Shown here: piece by piece, positions 17,151 through 26,270 of the stretch
Layout of the letters: each line of letters opens with the position of its first letter
Numbering within the stretch: position 1 is the first letter of the stretch
Source: Burkholderiales bacterium
Lineage (GTDB): Bacteria > Pseudomonadota > Gammaproteobacteria > Burkholderiales > Burkholderiaceae_C
Assembly: GCA_016703325.1 (NCBI GenBank)
Contig: JADJCH010000010.1
Location: 12,117-76,116 of the forward strand
Length of the DNA: 64,000 bases
Direction of reading: 5' to 3'
Notes under the pieces: model-generated
What the model saw: the letters and a program-made list of their open reading frames with translations, nothing else
What the model was told of the DNA's origin: nothing
Database searches by the model: none
Made by a program: the position numbers and the translations under genes

Positions 17151-17683
17151 CCGAAGCTGCCGCCGTGACCACCACGCTGGAGCCGCACATCGAACCCCGC
17201 CTGCGCCGACCTCAGGCCGCGGCGGGCGAGCCCCGTTCCGGCTCGCCGTCCGATCTGGATGCCGAGATCGACCGGCACCGCGCGGCGGTGCACCCGGAGC
17301 CGGCCGGCAAGGACGGCCTGGTGGATACGTCCCTGCCGATCGACCCCAGCCACTATGCCCTGCTGAATCTGCCCGAGGGTGCTCCTGCCGAGGATGTGGC
17401 CCGGGCGATCGGACGGCTCGGTCTGGAGGGGCCGGTGGTGCCGGGGGGCGCTCTGCGGGCCGATGCCCGTCGGGCCGAGCTGCAGCTTGCCGCAGCGGTG
17501 CTGTCGGACGCCGCGCGGCGCCACGTCTACGACCAGTGGCTGCAGCGTGAACGGCGGCTGCGTGCCCAGCTGCAGGCCCGCGCGGCAGCCAAGTCGGGAC
17601 GGTGGGGCCGTTGGGTTCGCCGCTGGTGGATCTGGCTGCCGCTGTTGGCCCTGCTGCTGTGGTCTGTCGGGCGCGGTGGCTGA
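17147..17683 (+). CDS. Membrane-anchored protein with degenerate J-like domain
   Basis: 178 residues from TTG 17147 overlapping the glmU stop (TTGA); GTG 17165 is an alternative. Middle part: DPSHYALLNLPEGAPAEDVA, then AAVLSDAARRHVYDQWLQ, the opening and closing helices of a J domain. The HPD tripeptide that stimulates Hsp70 is absent (GLEGPVVPGG lies in its place). The basic tail AKSGRWGRWVRRWW precedes one C-terminal membrane helix (WIWLPLLALLLWSVG), so it is tail-anchored. Function unknown; the J-fold is an inference from pattern. Confidence 0.6.
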   Translation: MTEAAAVTTTLEPHIEPRLRRPQAAAGEPRSGSPSDLDAEIDRHRAAVHPEPAGKDGLVDTSLPIDPSHYALLNLPEGAPAEDVARAIGRLGLEGPVVPGGALRADARRAELQLAAAVLSDAARRHVYDQWLQRERRLRAQLQARAAAKSGRWGRWVRRWWIWLPLLALLLWSVGRGG

Positions 17684-17702
17684 AGGCGGCTGGCCTTCCG
17701 GA

Positions 17703-18200
17703 TCAGGCTGGCGTGGCAGGGGAGGCCGGGGGCAACGCGATCCCCAGTCCCACCTTGGCGCGGTGCACGCTGAAGAAGCAGCGCACGTTGCGCACGTTGG
17801 CATCGTTGTTGAACAGGCGCTGCGCCAGCGCCTGGTAGGCCGGCATGTCCGCCACCTGTGCAATCAGAACGAAATCCGGACCCCCGTTGGTCCGATAACA
17901 CTGTTGCACCCCGTCATCGGCGATCACCCGGGCCTCGAAGGCCTGCAGCCGCTCGGCCGACTGCTGGTCCAGCGTGATCTCGACGATCGCCGTCAGGCCA
18001 TGTCCGAGGGCCTGCGGCGACAGCACGGCCACGGTGCGTTCGATCACACCGGCGTCCGTGAGCCGGCGCACCCGCCGCAGGCTGGTGGCCGCAGAGACGT
18101 GTGCGGCTTCGGCCAGATCCTGGTTGGAGCGGGCGGCGTCGCGCTGCAGTTCCTCCAGCAGACGCAGGTCGATGGCATCCATTGAAACAGGGGGTGTCAT
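17703..18200 (-). CDS. Lrp/AsnC family transcriptional regulator
   Basis: 165 residues. The N-terminal winged helix (AIDLRLLEELQRDAARSNQD, then VSAATSLRRVRRLTDAGVIE) and C-terminal RAM ligand domain (YRTNGGPDFVLIAQV) are typical of Lrp/AsnC regulators that sense amino acids. It is transcribed away from glmS with 187 nt between starts, so it could regulate itself or glmS. No operator was identified with confidence. Confidence 0.9.
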   Translation of the reverse strand: MTPPVSMDAIDLRLLEELQRDAARSNQDLAEAAHVSAATSLRRVRRLTDAGVIERTVAVLSPQALGHGLTAIVEITLDQQSAERLQAFEARVIADDGVQQCYRTNGGPDFVLIAQVADMPAYQALAQRLFNNDANVRNVRCFFSVHRAKVGLGIALPPASPATPA

Positions 18201-18387
18201 GAAATTTTTGTGCGCTGATGGTGGACAAAAGAAAGATAACGCCTTCCCTGTGATTTGATGGTGGATTGTTGCGCAAGTTGTGACTTTTGGATGATTACTT
18301 TCACGGATCTGTCCTTACCATCGCGGCCAGCTTCTGTTTCAGCGGGTTGCTCCCGCTTCTCCTTCCCTTCCACGGAGATTCGCACCC

Positions 18388-20250
18388 ATGTGTGGCATCG
18401 TCGGCGCCGTCAGTCAGCGCAACATCGTCCCCATCCTCATTCAGGGCCTGCAGCGTCTGGAGTACCGGGGCTACGACTCCTGCGGCGTCGCGGTGCATCA
18501 AGGTGGGCAGCTGCGCCGCTCGCGCAGCACCTCCCGGGTGGCGGAGCTGGATGCGCTGGTCGCGCAGGATGGGGTGGAAGGCCTGGTCGGCATCGCCCAC
18601 ACCCGCTGGGCCACCCATGGTGCGCCGGCGGTGCACAACGCCCACCCGCACTTCAGCCACGGCCCGGGCGATGACGCCAAGAGCGCCAAGGCCGGCCGGA
18701 TCGCGCTGGTGCACAACGGCATCATCGAGAACCACGACGAACTGCGTGCCGAACTGAAGGCGCGCGGCTACGAGTTCACCAGCCAGACCGACACCGAGGT
18801 CATCGCCCACCTGATCGACTCGATCTACGAAGGTGATCTGTTTGATGCGGTGCAGCGCGCCATCGTCCAGCTCAAGGGCGCTTACGCGATCGCGGTGTTC
18901 TGCCGCGACGAGCCCCAGCGGGTGGTGGGTGCCCGCGAGGGTTCTCCGCTGGTGCTGGGAGTGGGCCAGGGCGAGAACTTCCTGGCCTCCGATGCCATGG
19001 CGCTGGCCGGCGTGACCGACCAGATCGTCTTCCTGGAGGAAGGCGATGTGGTGGACCTGCAGCAGGGCAAGTACTGGATCAGTGCCCGCCAGGCCGAGGG
19101 TCGTTTTGCCCGCATCGAGCGCCCGGTCAAGACCGTGCATGCCCACAGCGGTGCCGCCGAACTCGGCCCCTATCGCCACTACATGCAAAAGGAGATCTTC
19201 GAGCAGCCGCGCGCCATCGCCGACACGCTCGAAGGCATCGAGGCCATCACCCCGGCGCTGTTCGGCGACCAGGCGGCCGAGATCTTTGCGCAGATCGACC
19301 GGGTGCTGATCCTGGCCTGCGGCACCAGCAGCTACTCGGGCCTCACCGCCAAGTACTGGTTGGAAAGCATTGCCAAAATTCCCTGCGCGGTCGAGATTGC
19401 CAGCGAATACCGCTACCGTGAGAGCGTACCGGACCCCCGCACCCTGGTCATCACCATCAGCCAGAGTGGCGAGACGGCGGACACGCTGGCCGCGCTCAAG
19501 CACGCCCGCTCACTGGGCATGCCGCACACGCTGACGATCTGCAACGTCGCCACCAGCGCGATGGTGCGTGAATGCAAGCTGGCCTTCATCACCCACGCCG
19601 GCGTCGAGATCGGCGTGGCCTCCACCAAGGCCTTCACCACCCAGCTGGTGGCGCTGTTCCTGCTGACGCTGGTGCTGGCCAAGCAGCGCGGCAGCATCCC
19701 GGAGGCTGGCCTGGACGCCGGCCTGCGCAACCTGCGCCACCTGCCGGCCGCAGTGCAGTCGGTGCTGGCGCTGGAGCCGCAGATCATGGCCTTCGCAGAG
19801 GCCTTTGCCGGCAAACACAACGCCTTGTTCCTCGGGCGTGGGCGCCATTACCCGATCGCGCTGGAGGGTGCGCTCAAGCTCAAGGAAATCAGCTACATCC
19901 ACGCCGAGGCCTACCCCGCGGGCGAGCTCAAGCACGGTCCGCTGGCGCTGGTGGACGCCGAAATGCCGGTGGTGACCATCGCCCCGGCCGACGACCTGCT
20001 GGAGAAGCTCAAGAGCAACATGCAGGAGGTGCGCGCCCGCGGCGGCCAGCTGTTCGTGTTTGCCGATGCCGACACCCGCATCGAAAGCAGCGAGGGCATC
20101 CACGTGATCCGCATGCCGGAGCACTACGGCGCCCTCAGCCCCATCCTGCACGTGGTGCCGCTGCAAATGCTGGCCTACCACACCGCCTGCGCCCGCGGCA
20201 CCGACGTCGACAAGCCGCGCAACCTGGCCAAGAGCGTGACGGTGGAGTGA
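18388..20250 (+). CDS. glmS: Glutamine--fructose-6-phosphate aminotransferase (isomerising)
   Basis: 620 residues. It makes glucosamine-6-phosphate, the first step toward UDP-GlcNAc. Cys2 in MCGIVGAV is the glutaminase nucleophile; LEYRGYDSCGVAV and HTRWATHGAP complete the N-terminal domain. The isomerase part has two SIS domains (ACGTSSYSGL; ISQSGETADTLAAL) and ends DVDKPRNLAKSVTVE, the conserved C-tail. No glmS ribozyme is expected or seen. It works with glmU nearby. Confidence 0.97.
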   Translation: MCGIVGAVSQRNIVPILIQGLQRLEYRGYDSCGVAVHQGGQLRRSRSTSRVAELDALVAQDGVEGLVGIAHTRWATHGAPAVHNAHPHFSHGPGDDAKSAKAGRIALVHNGIIENHDELRAELKARGYEFTSQTDTEVIAHLIDSIYEGDLFDAVQRAIVQLKGAYAIAVFCRDEPQRVVGAREGSPLVLGVGQGENFLASDAMALAGVTDQIVFLEEGDVVDLQQGKYWISARQAEGRFARIERPVKTVHAHSGAAELGPYRHYMQKEIFEQPRAIADTLEGIEAITPALFGDQAAEIFAQIDRVLILACGTSSYSGLTAKYWLESIAKIPCAVEIASEYRYRESVPDPRTLVITISQSGETADTLAALKHARSLGMPHTLTICNVATSAMVRECKLAFITHAGVEIGVASTKAFTTQLVALFLLTLVLAKQRGSIPEAGLDAGLRNLRHLPAAVQSVLALEPQIMAFAEAFAGKHNALFLGRGRHYPIALEGALKLKEISYIHAEAYPAGELKHGPLALVDAEMPVVTIAPADDLLEKLKSNMQEVRARGGQLFVFADADTRIESSEGIHVIRMPEHYGALSPILHVVPLQMLAYHTACARGTDVDKPRNLAKSVTVE

Positions 20251-20378
20251 GGCTCAACTCCAGATCCGACAACAGCGCTGCGCGCGGCGCTGGTTGGCGT
20301 TGTTGGAGGCCACCTGTCTCGGGTTGACAATCCTTGCCAATCGCCAACAATGGCGTCTTGCGAGCCAAGACACCCACC

Positions 20379-20618
20379 ATGAACGTCTCGCTCACCGATG
20401 CCCTTCGGGAGGTGGTCGATGAGCGTCTTCGTTCCGGTCTCTACGGGAACGCCAGCGAGTACGTGCGGGAGTTGATTCGGCGCGACGAAGAGGCTGCGAG
20501 GCAGCTGCGAGGTCTGTATCAGGCCGGCATCGACAGCGGTGAAGCAGCCCCGATGTCCGAGGAGGACTGGGCCGTGCTCCGCACGGTGGCCCGTTCGCAT
20601 GCCGCTGGGCAGGTGTGA
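20379..20618 (+). CDS. parD: ParD-family antitoxin
   Basis: 79 residues. The N-terminal ribbon-helix-helix NVSLTDALREVVDERLRSGL with YGNASEYVRELIRRDEE is the ParD/CC2985 signature. Such antitoxins bind DNA as dimers and neutralise a ParE toxin. ATG 20379 gives the canonical start. A parE-like start overlaps its stop, but that reading frame ends after 34 codons, so the antitoxin appears to stand alone. Confidence 0.85.
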   Translation: MNVSLTDALREVVDERLRSGLYGNASEYVRELIRRDEEAARQLRGLYQAGIDSGEAAPMSEEDWAVLRTVARSHAAGQV

Positions 20619-20719
20619 AGCCGATACACCGTCGCCCGGCCGCCATGGAGGACATGGTTTGCCTGGTCAGCACGGATCAGCTTCCCCGCCAGACGATGCT
20701 TCCTGACGATCTTCATTGA
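20615..20719 (+). pseudogene. Truncated parE toxin remnant
   Basis: GTG 20615 overlaps the parD stop (GTGA), the usual parD-parE coupling. The first residues, MKPIHRRPAAMEDM, resemble a ParE N-terminus. The frame then departs from the family and stops at TGA 20717, giving 34 residues where ParE has about 90-100. No ParE continuation was seen in the other plus frames up to 20912. I read this as a decayed toxin gene; the match is short, hence the modest confidence. Confidence 0.4.
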
Positions 20720-20912
20720 CCGGCGGGGGAGTCTCCCAAGGCAGACAGGTTCGGCATGGCGCGGCTGGGCCGGAGGATCATCGTCTTTGATGTCTTTGAC
20801 GACGTTGGCGAAATGCATCCTGTGGACTCAGGAGCTGCACGCCATCAACGGTCTGCCGTGCGGACTGGGGTAGGCTTTGGGGCCTCTTTGGCGTGAAACT
20901 GCCTGACTCCAC

Positions 20913-21683
20913 ATGACCGATCCCTCCGCTGCGACCCCTCCGCCCCTTGCGCCACGTCCCATGTGGCAGATCGTTCTGGCGGTGCTTTTCGGGGCCCTGG
21001 TCGTGATCGTGGTCGCTGTGCTGCTGGGCGGCAAAGGCGGAGCGGGGCGGCAGGAAGCGGGAGCGCCGGTTGCGGCTTTGGCACAGCTGCCCTGGCGGGC
21101 CCAGGTGGAGCCCTCAGGTGGGGTGCAGGTGATGGGCCTGACGGTGGGTGGGCGGGCGGCCAGTCGGCTCGAGCAGGCCCAGGCCCTGTGGCCCGGTGAA
21201 GCCATGAAGGTGGCCGTGGTGCAGGCGGGGGGCGGTGCGGCCAGTCTGGAGGCCTTTCTGGAACTGGTCCAGGTGGGAACCTTGCAGGGCAAGTTGATCT
21301 TGAGTGGGGGTGTCGAGGCCGCGCAATTGGCCGACTGGGTGGCGCGGGCACCGTCCAACGAGCCGCAGCCCAGCGGGGCACGGCGGTACGCACTGGGGGC
21401 TGCAGATCTTCAGACGGCTGCGCAGGCGCCGGTGACGGGCCTGGTGTTTCTGCCGGGGGCGCGGCTGGAAGAGGCGACGGTGCGCGAGCGCTTCGGGGCG
21501 CAGGCCGAACGTGTCGGGTTGGCCGATGGGAGTGTGCACCTGCTCTATCCGGAGCGCGGCCTGGTGGTCAGCCTGGATGGCAACGGCAAGGCTCGGCCGG
21601 TGCTGCAGTTCGTGGCGCCTGCCGAGTTTGAAGAGCGGCTGCTGCGACCGTTGCGCGCTGCTGCAGCGGCCAGCGCACCCTGA
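20913..21683 (+). CDS. Conserved-looking membrane-anchored hypothetical protein
   Basis: 256 residues; family not recognised. One N-terminal membrane helix (about 18-40, IVLAVLFGALVVIVVAVLLG) follows a proline-rich cytoplasmic tip; the remainder is probably periplasmic alpha/beta sequence with few cysteines. Codon use matches the neighbours. It lies between the parD remnant and the AIM24 gene, with 99 nt to the latter. Confidence 0.65.
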   Translation: MTDPSAATPPPLAPRPMWQIVLAVLFGALVVIVVAVLLGGKGGAGRQEAGAPVAALAQLPWRAQVEPSGGVQVMGLTVGGRAASRLEQAQALWPGEAMKVAVVQAGGGAASLEAFLELVQVGTLQGKLILSGGVEAAQLADWVARAPSNEPQPSGARRYALGAADLQTAAQAPVTGLVFLPGARLEEATVRERFGAQAERVGLADGSVHLLYPERGLVVSLDGNGKARPVLQFVAPAEFEERLLRPLRAAAAASAP

Positions 21684-21782
21684 CCGCCGCAAACTGAAGA
21701 ACAACTGAAGCACAATCCCGCCCGAACTTTTTCTGGCAGACCGGGCCGGCAGGGGCCGGCGCACTCATCTGGAGATTCCCAC

Positions 21783-22601
21783 ATGGCAATGGACGTGATC
21801 GACTACGAGATCAAGGGTTCGGAGATGCAATTCGTCGAGGTTGAACTCGACCCTGGCGAAGCAGCCATCGGTGAAGCCGGCAGCATGATGTTCATGGACG
21901 GCGGCATCGGCATGGACACGGTGTTTGGTGACGGTGCCAAACAGAGTGGTGGCTTCTTTGGCAAGTTGATGGGCGCAGGCAAGCGGCTGATCACCGGAGA
22001 GTCGCTGTTCACTACGGTGTACACCAACCACGGCGGCGGCAAGCAGCGGGTGGGTTTTGCTGCACCCTATCCGGGCAAGATCCTGCCGATGGACTTGCGC
22101 AAGCTGGGCGGCATGCTGATCTGCCAGAAGGATTCCTTCCTCTGCGCGGCCCGGGGTGTCAGCCTGGGCATTCACTTCCAGCAGAAGCTGTCGGTGGGCT
22201 TCTTCGGTGGCGAGGGCTTCGTGATGCAGAAGCTCGAAGGCGATGGGCTGGCCTTTGTCCATGCCGGTGGCACGGTGGTGCGGCGTGAGCTGCAGCCGGG
22301 GCAGGTACTGATGGTCGACACCGGCTGTGTGGTGGCCTACACGCCGGACGTGAACTTCGAGATCCAGTACGTTGGCAAGATCAAGACGGCGCTGTTCGGC
22401 GGCGAGGGCCTGTTCCTGGCCAAGATGAGCGGCCCGGGCACGGTCTGGCTGCAGAGCCTGCCGTTCTCGCGCCTGGCCAGCCGAGTCTTCGCCGCAGCAC
22501 CCCAGGCCGGTGGTGGTGGCCGGGAGGAAGGCTCCCTGCTCGGCGGGGTGGCGGCCGGCGGATTGCTGGGTGGCGTCTTTGGCGGCGGCGACGACGATTG
22601 A
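21783..22601 (+). CDS. TIGR00266 / AIM24 family protein
   Basis: 272 residues. DYEIKGSEMQFVEVELDPGE, GEAGSMMFMDGGI and the beta-rich core with GEGFVMQKLEGDGLAFVHAGG and LKSLPFSRLA-like SLPFSRLASRVF are the AIM24/TIGR00266 pattern. The C-terminus is glycine-rich (GGVAAGGLLGGVFGGGDDD). Bacterial members have no firm function; the yeast namesake is mitochondrial. A strong terminator follows. Confidence 0.88.
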   Translation: MAMDVIDYEIKGSEMQFVEVELDPGEAAIGEAGSMMFMDGGIGMDTVFGDGAKQSGGFFGKLMGAGKRLITGESLFTTVYTNHGGGKQRVGFAAPYPGKILPMDLRKLGGMLICQKDSFLCAARGVSLGIHFQQKLSVGFFGGEGFVMQKLEGDGLAFVHAGGTVVRRELQPGQVLMVDTGCVVAYTPDVNFEIQYVGKIKTALFGGEGLFLAKMSGPGTVWLQSLPFSRLASRVFAAAPQAGGGGREEGSLLGGVAAGGLLGGVFGGGDDD

Positions 22602-22650
22602 TCGCCGGCGCACCGGAGGCCTTGGGGCCTCCCGGGTGCCATGAACAAGG

Positions 22651-22687
22651 AAGAAGGGGGTGGCGCAGTGCCACCCCCTTCTTCTTT
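22651..22687. terminator. Bidirectional hairpin terminator
   Basis: A perfect 14-bp stem (22651-22664 with 22670-22683, loop GCAGT) lies between the convergent AIM24 and universal stress protein genes. The plus-strand side continues CTTCTTTG and the minus-strand side is also pyrimidine-rich, so it probably serves both genes. Confidence 0.85.
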
Positions 22688-22722
22688 GCGGACCCGATTC
22701 AGGGCGGGTCTGACCGCTCGGA

Positions 22723-23157
22723 TCATCGCACCACCAGCACCGGTACCGCACTGTGGGTGAGCACCTTCTGGGTTTCGCTGCCCAGCAACAGGGCGGCCAC
22801 ACCGCGACGGCCGTGTGAGGCCATCACGATGAGGTCACAGTCCTGTTGCTTGCCGTAGTCGAGGATGGCTTCCCAGGGATGCAGCGCTTCGATGGAGGCG
22901 GCTGTGCAATTCACGCTCGCAGCGTTGGCGGCATCGCGCACGGCCTGCAGGTGCTTGACGGCGATGCGTTCCTGGGAGTCGAAGAACTCCTGCGGCGGGA
23001 TGGGCTGCATCTCCGAGATGGCGCTGTAGGGGAAGGGCTCCTTCACCGCCAGCGTGCAGAGTTCGGCACCGAAGGCCTTGCAGAGCTGGACCGCGGAGTC
23101 AACCGCCTTGGCCGTGATGTCGGAGCCGTCGGTCGGGACGAGGATGCGCTTGTACAT
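22723..23157 (-). CDS. Universal stress protein (UspA family)
   Basis: 144 residues. It begins MYKRILVPTDGSDITAKAV and has the ATP-binding C-terminal motif VMASHGRRGVAALLLGSET with SAVPVLVV at the end, as in nucleotide-binding Usp proteins. These cytoplasmic proteins support survival under stress. AGGAGG lies 4 nt before ATG 23157. Confidence 0.92.
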   Translation of the reverse strand: MYKRILVPTDGSDITAKAVDSAVQLCKAFGAELCTLAVKEPFPYSAISEMQPIPPQEFFDSQERIAVKHLQAVRDAANAASVNCTAASIEALHPWEAILDYGKQQDCDLIVMASHGRRGVAALLLGSETQKVLTHSAVPVLVVR

Positions 23158-23264
23158 GAAACCTCCTACTGCGGGCGGGGAGTGGGACGGACTTGATGAT
23201 GCGCCGATCGGGCCCGTGCATCTTGACTGGGGTCAATCGGCGCTGCTGCGGCGTCCGCTCCGTG

Positions 23265-24119
23265 TCAGCCTCTGGCCACCGGCCTGACGGGGTCCGAACA
23301 CCATTCGCTCCAGGATCCCGGGTAGAGGCAGGTGTCGCCCCGCCCGGCCACCGCCATGGCCAGCAGGTTGTGGCAGGCGGTGACGCCGGAGCCGCATTGC
23401 TGCACCACTGGCCGGGCGGGGGCAGTGCCCAGCAACTCGTCGAAGCGCGCGCGCAGGGTGGCCGCGTCGAGGAAGCGCCCGTCGGGATGCAGGTTCGTCG
23501 TGAAGGGGTGGTTCAGGGCGCCTGGAATGTGGCCGGCCACCGGGTCCAGCGGTTCGGTCTCGCCGCGGTAACGCTCCGGGGCGCGGGCGTCGATCACTGT
23601 GAACCGGTCCGGTTGCGCCAGCAGTTCGCTCGCCCCGATGGTCTGCATGACCGGCTCGTCTGGCAGGGGATGCGGGGCGTCGACGGGCGTGGGTGCAAGG
23701 ATTCCCGCTTCGATGTCTCCGCCCGTGGCCAACCAGGCGGCCCAGCCACCGTCGAGCACCTGCACGTTGTCGTGACCGATCCAGCGCAGCATCCACCACG
23801 CCCTGGCGGCATACATGCCGTTGGCGGCGTCGTAGACCACCACGGGCCGTCCTGGCCGCAGGCCTTGGGCCGCCATCGTGGCGGCAAACACCTCCCGTGG
23901 CGGGAGGGGGTGGCGGCCGCCGCATAGCGCCGGGGCGGGTGGCATGGCGCTGAGGTGGCGCTCCAGGTGCAGGTACAGGGCGCCCGGGATGTGACCTTCT
24001 GCGTAGGCGCTTTCACCTGAGGAGGGGCGGGCCAGGTCAAAGCGGCAGTCGAACACCAGGGGAGCGTGGCCCCGTGCACGCAGGCCGGCGGGGTCGATCA
24101 GCGGGGAGGCGGCGGTCAT
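23265..24119 (-). CDS. Sulfurtransferase (thiosulfate/3-mercaptopyruvate, rhodanese family)
   Basis: 284 residues with two rhodanese domains. The first is catalytically silent (no active-site Cys loop; FDCRFDL and GHIPGALYLHL). The second has the active loop CGSGVTA with Cys242; a GSGVT loop favours 3-mercaptopyruvate over thiosulfate. ATG 24119 is chosen for a GAGAGGAT ribosome site upstream. It is the third gene of a minus-strand run after the Rieske oxygenase and EamA transporter (52 nt gap). Confidence 0.9.
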   Translation of the reverse strand: MTAASPLIDPAGLRARGHAPLVFDCRFDLARPSSGESAYAEGHIPGALYLHLERHLSAMPPAPALCGGRHPLPPREVFAATMAAQGLRPGRPVVVYDAANGMYAARAWWMLRWIGHDNVQVLDGGWAAWLATGGDIEAGILAPTPVDAPHPLPDEPVMQTIGASELLAQPDRFTVIDARAPERYRGETEPLDPVAGHIPGALNHPFTTNLHPDGRFLDAATLRARFDELLGTAPARPVVQQCGSGVTACHNLLAMAVAGRGDTCLYPGSWSEWCSDPVRPVARG

Positions 24120-24171
24120 GGCGGAATCCTCTCGGTGCAGGTGGCGGTCTGAGTGGAGGTCAGGGGCGGGT

Positions 24172-25143
24172 TCAGGGTTCAAGATCGGGGGGCAGCGTCT
24201 CCTGCGGCCGTGTGCGCGCCTGGTGGCCCTGGCGCAGCATCAGAGCGCCGAGCCCGGCGACAACGATCAACAAGGTGCCACCAACGGCCAGCGGATGCAG
24301 CGGGTCGTCGAACAGCAGTACGCCGTAGACGAAGGCAAAGGCGATGCCCAGGTACTGCAGGCTGGCATTGACCAGCGGGCGGCCGATGGCATAGGCGCGC
24401 GTCATCAACAATTGGGCGCTGGAGGCCAGCAGGCCCACGGCGAGCAACAGGAAGAGGCCCCAAGGGGTGTGGGCACTGAAGCCGCCCGTCAGCACCGACA
24501 GGATGGCTCCGGCCAGGCTGCCGCCCACTGAAAAGTAGAACACCACCCGGGTTTCGGGTTCGCCCACGCGCCCCAGTGCAGTCACCTGCAGGTAGGCCAT
24601 GGCAGAGAGCACGCCGGAGATCAGCCCGACCAGGCCGTACCACAGCTGCTGCCCGTCGATGGTGGGGCGCAGCACCATGGCCACGCCCGCGAAGCCGGCC
24701 AGCACGGTGGCCACCAGGCGGGGATCCACCCGGGAGCCGCCGGCCAGGATGGCGCCGCCGATCAGGAACAGCGCCATCCACACCGACGACATGTAGTTCA
24801 GCGTCATCGCCGTGGGCAGCGGCAGGCCGGCGATCGAATAGAACCACAGCACCAGCGCGCTGACCCCGCTGATGGAGCGCCACAGGTGCATGCCGGGGAC
24901 CGCGGTGCGCAGCGTTGCGTCGCTGCATCGCACCAGCACGGCCATGAGCAAGGCGCCCACCAGGCCACGGTACATCACGATCTCCGCGCTGCCGTAGTGC
25001 GCCGAGGCGAGCTTGACGCACACCCCCATGGTGGCAAACAGAAACGCCGCTGCCACCATCAGCAGGCCTGCCGAGGTGGCTGCCGGGCGCGGCTGCGGCG
25101 TTCCCGATGTGGCGGTGGGCCGATCGCGTCGGGGCAACGTCAT
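24172..25143 (-). CDS. DMT (EamA) family transporter
   Basis: 323 residues with ten predicted membrane helices in two EamA halves (AAAFLFATMGVCVKLASAHY first; FAFVYGVLLFDDPLHPLAVG in the second). The family exports metabolites or amino acids; the substrate is unknown. ATG 25143 overlaps the stop of the Rieske oxygenase gene (ATGA), indicating coupled translation. Confidence 0.88.
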   Translation of the reverse strand: MTLPRRDRPTATSGTPQPRPAATSAGLLMVAAAFLFATMGVCVKLASAHYGSAEIVMYRGLVGALLMAVLVRCSDATLRTAVPGMHLWRSISGVSALVLWFYSIAGLPLPTAMTLNYMSSVWMALFLIGGAILAGGSRVDPRLVATVLAGFAGVAMVLRPTIDGQQLWYGLVGLISGVLSAMAYLQVTALGRVGEPETRVVFYFSVGGSLAGAILSVLTGGFSAHTPWGLFLLLAVGLLASSAQLLMTRAYAIGRPLVNASLQYLGIAFAFVYGVLLFDDPLHPLAVGGTLLIVVAGLGALMLRQGHQARTRPQETLPPDLEP

Positions 25144-26270
25144 TCGGGCGCGTGTTCGCCCATGCGACGCCGGTACCACTCGTGGAAGTGCTGCATGCCG
25201 TCTTCCATCGGGCTCTGGTAGGGCCCGACTTCGTTGTCGCCACGCTGCATCAGGGCCTTGCGGCCGGCGTCCATGCGCTCGCCGATCTCGTCGTCCTCGA
25301 TGCAGGTTTCCATGTAGGCCTCCTGCTGGGCCTCGACGTATTCGCGCTCGAAGGCGGCGATCTCCTCGGGGTAGTAGAACTCCACCGTGTTGAGCGTCTT
25401 CTCCGGGCCGACCGGGTAGACCATGGAGACGGTCAGCACGTTCGGGTACCACTCGACCATGACGTTCGGGTAGTAGGTCAGCCAGATCGCGCCGTGTTTG
25501 GGTGTGCGGCCGTCCTGGTAGCGCGCCACCTGCTCGTGCCAGCGGCGGTAGACCTCCGACCCGGGTTTGCCCAGGGCCTTGCCGATGCCGTCGGCCACAC
25601 CCACGGTCTGCACCGAGAACTCGCGGCCCATCTCCCAGCGCAGGTCGTCGCAGGTGACGAAGTTGCCCAGACCGGGATGGAAGGGTGCAACGTGGTAGTC
25701 CTCCAGGTAGACCTCGATGAAGGTCTTCCAGTTGTAGTGGCACTCGTGCTGGATGACCTTGTCGAAGACATAACCTTCGAAGCTGAGATCCTCCCTCGGG
25801 CCCATGCCGGCCAGGTCGGCCTCGATGTCGCGGCCGTTGTCCTCGAAGATCAGGCCATTCCAGTTGCGCACCGGGTAGTTGCGCAGGTTCAGGCAGGGAT
25901 CCTCGACGAAGTGCGGCGCCCCCAGCAGCTTGCCGCGCAGGTCGTAGGTCCAGCGGTGCAGGGGGCAGATCACCTGGCCGCCGGTGTTGCCGCGACCCTT
26001 GAGCATCACGGCCTGGCGGTGCCGGCAGACGTTGGACACCAGCTCGACGCCCTTGTCGGTGCGCACCAGCGCACGCCCTTCCTGTTCCTGGGGCAGGGTA
26101 TGGAAGTCGCCAACCTGGGGGACCATCAGTTCGTGCCCCAGGTAGCGGGGACCGGACTGAAAGATGAGTCGCAGCTCCTGGTCGAAGAGCACCGGATCGA
26201 AGTAACTCGTCACCGGCAGTTGAGTGCGACTTCTTTGCAGCGCGGTCTGCGCGAGGCTCAGGTCGGACAT
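25140..26270 (-). CDS. Rieske non-haem iron oxygenase, alpha subunit
   Basis: 376 residues from ATG 26270. The Rieske [2Fe-2S] site is CRHRQ followed 17 residues later by CPLHRW (2 Cys, 2 His). The mononuclear iron site is YLEDYHVAPFHP (His-His, with a later acidic ligand). No beta subunit or dedicated reductase gene is adjacent, so it probably uses a shared reductase and works as an alpha-only oligomer. Substrates in this family range from aromatics to quaternary amines; none can be assigned. Confidence 0.88.
   Translation of the reverse strand: MSDLSLAQTALQRSRTQLPVTSYFDPVLFDQELRLIFQSGPRYLGHELMVPQVGDFHTLPQEQEGRALVRTDKGVELVSNVCRHRQAVMLKGRGNTGGQVICPLHRWTYDLRGKLLGAPHFVEDPCLNLRNYPVRNWNGLIFEDNGRDIEADLAGMGPREDLSFEGYVFDKVIQHECHYNWKTFIEVYLEDYHVAPFHPGLGNFVTCDDLRWEMGREFSVQTVGVADGIGKALGKPGSEVYRRWHEQVARYQDGRTPKHGAIWLTYYPNVMVEWYPNVLTVSMVYPVGPEKTLNTVEFYYPEEIAAFEREYVEAQQEAYMETCIEDDEIGERMDAGRKALMQRGDNEVGPYQSPMEDGMQHFHEWYRRRMGEHAPE

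Noticed and set aside
20519..20716. Minus-strand small ORF beginning MKIVRKHRLAGKLI
   Set aside because: Overlaps parD and the parE remnant, has no ribosome site, and matches nothing I recognise.
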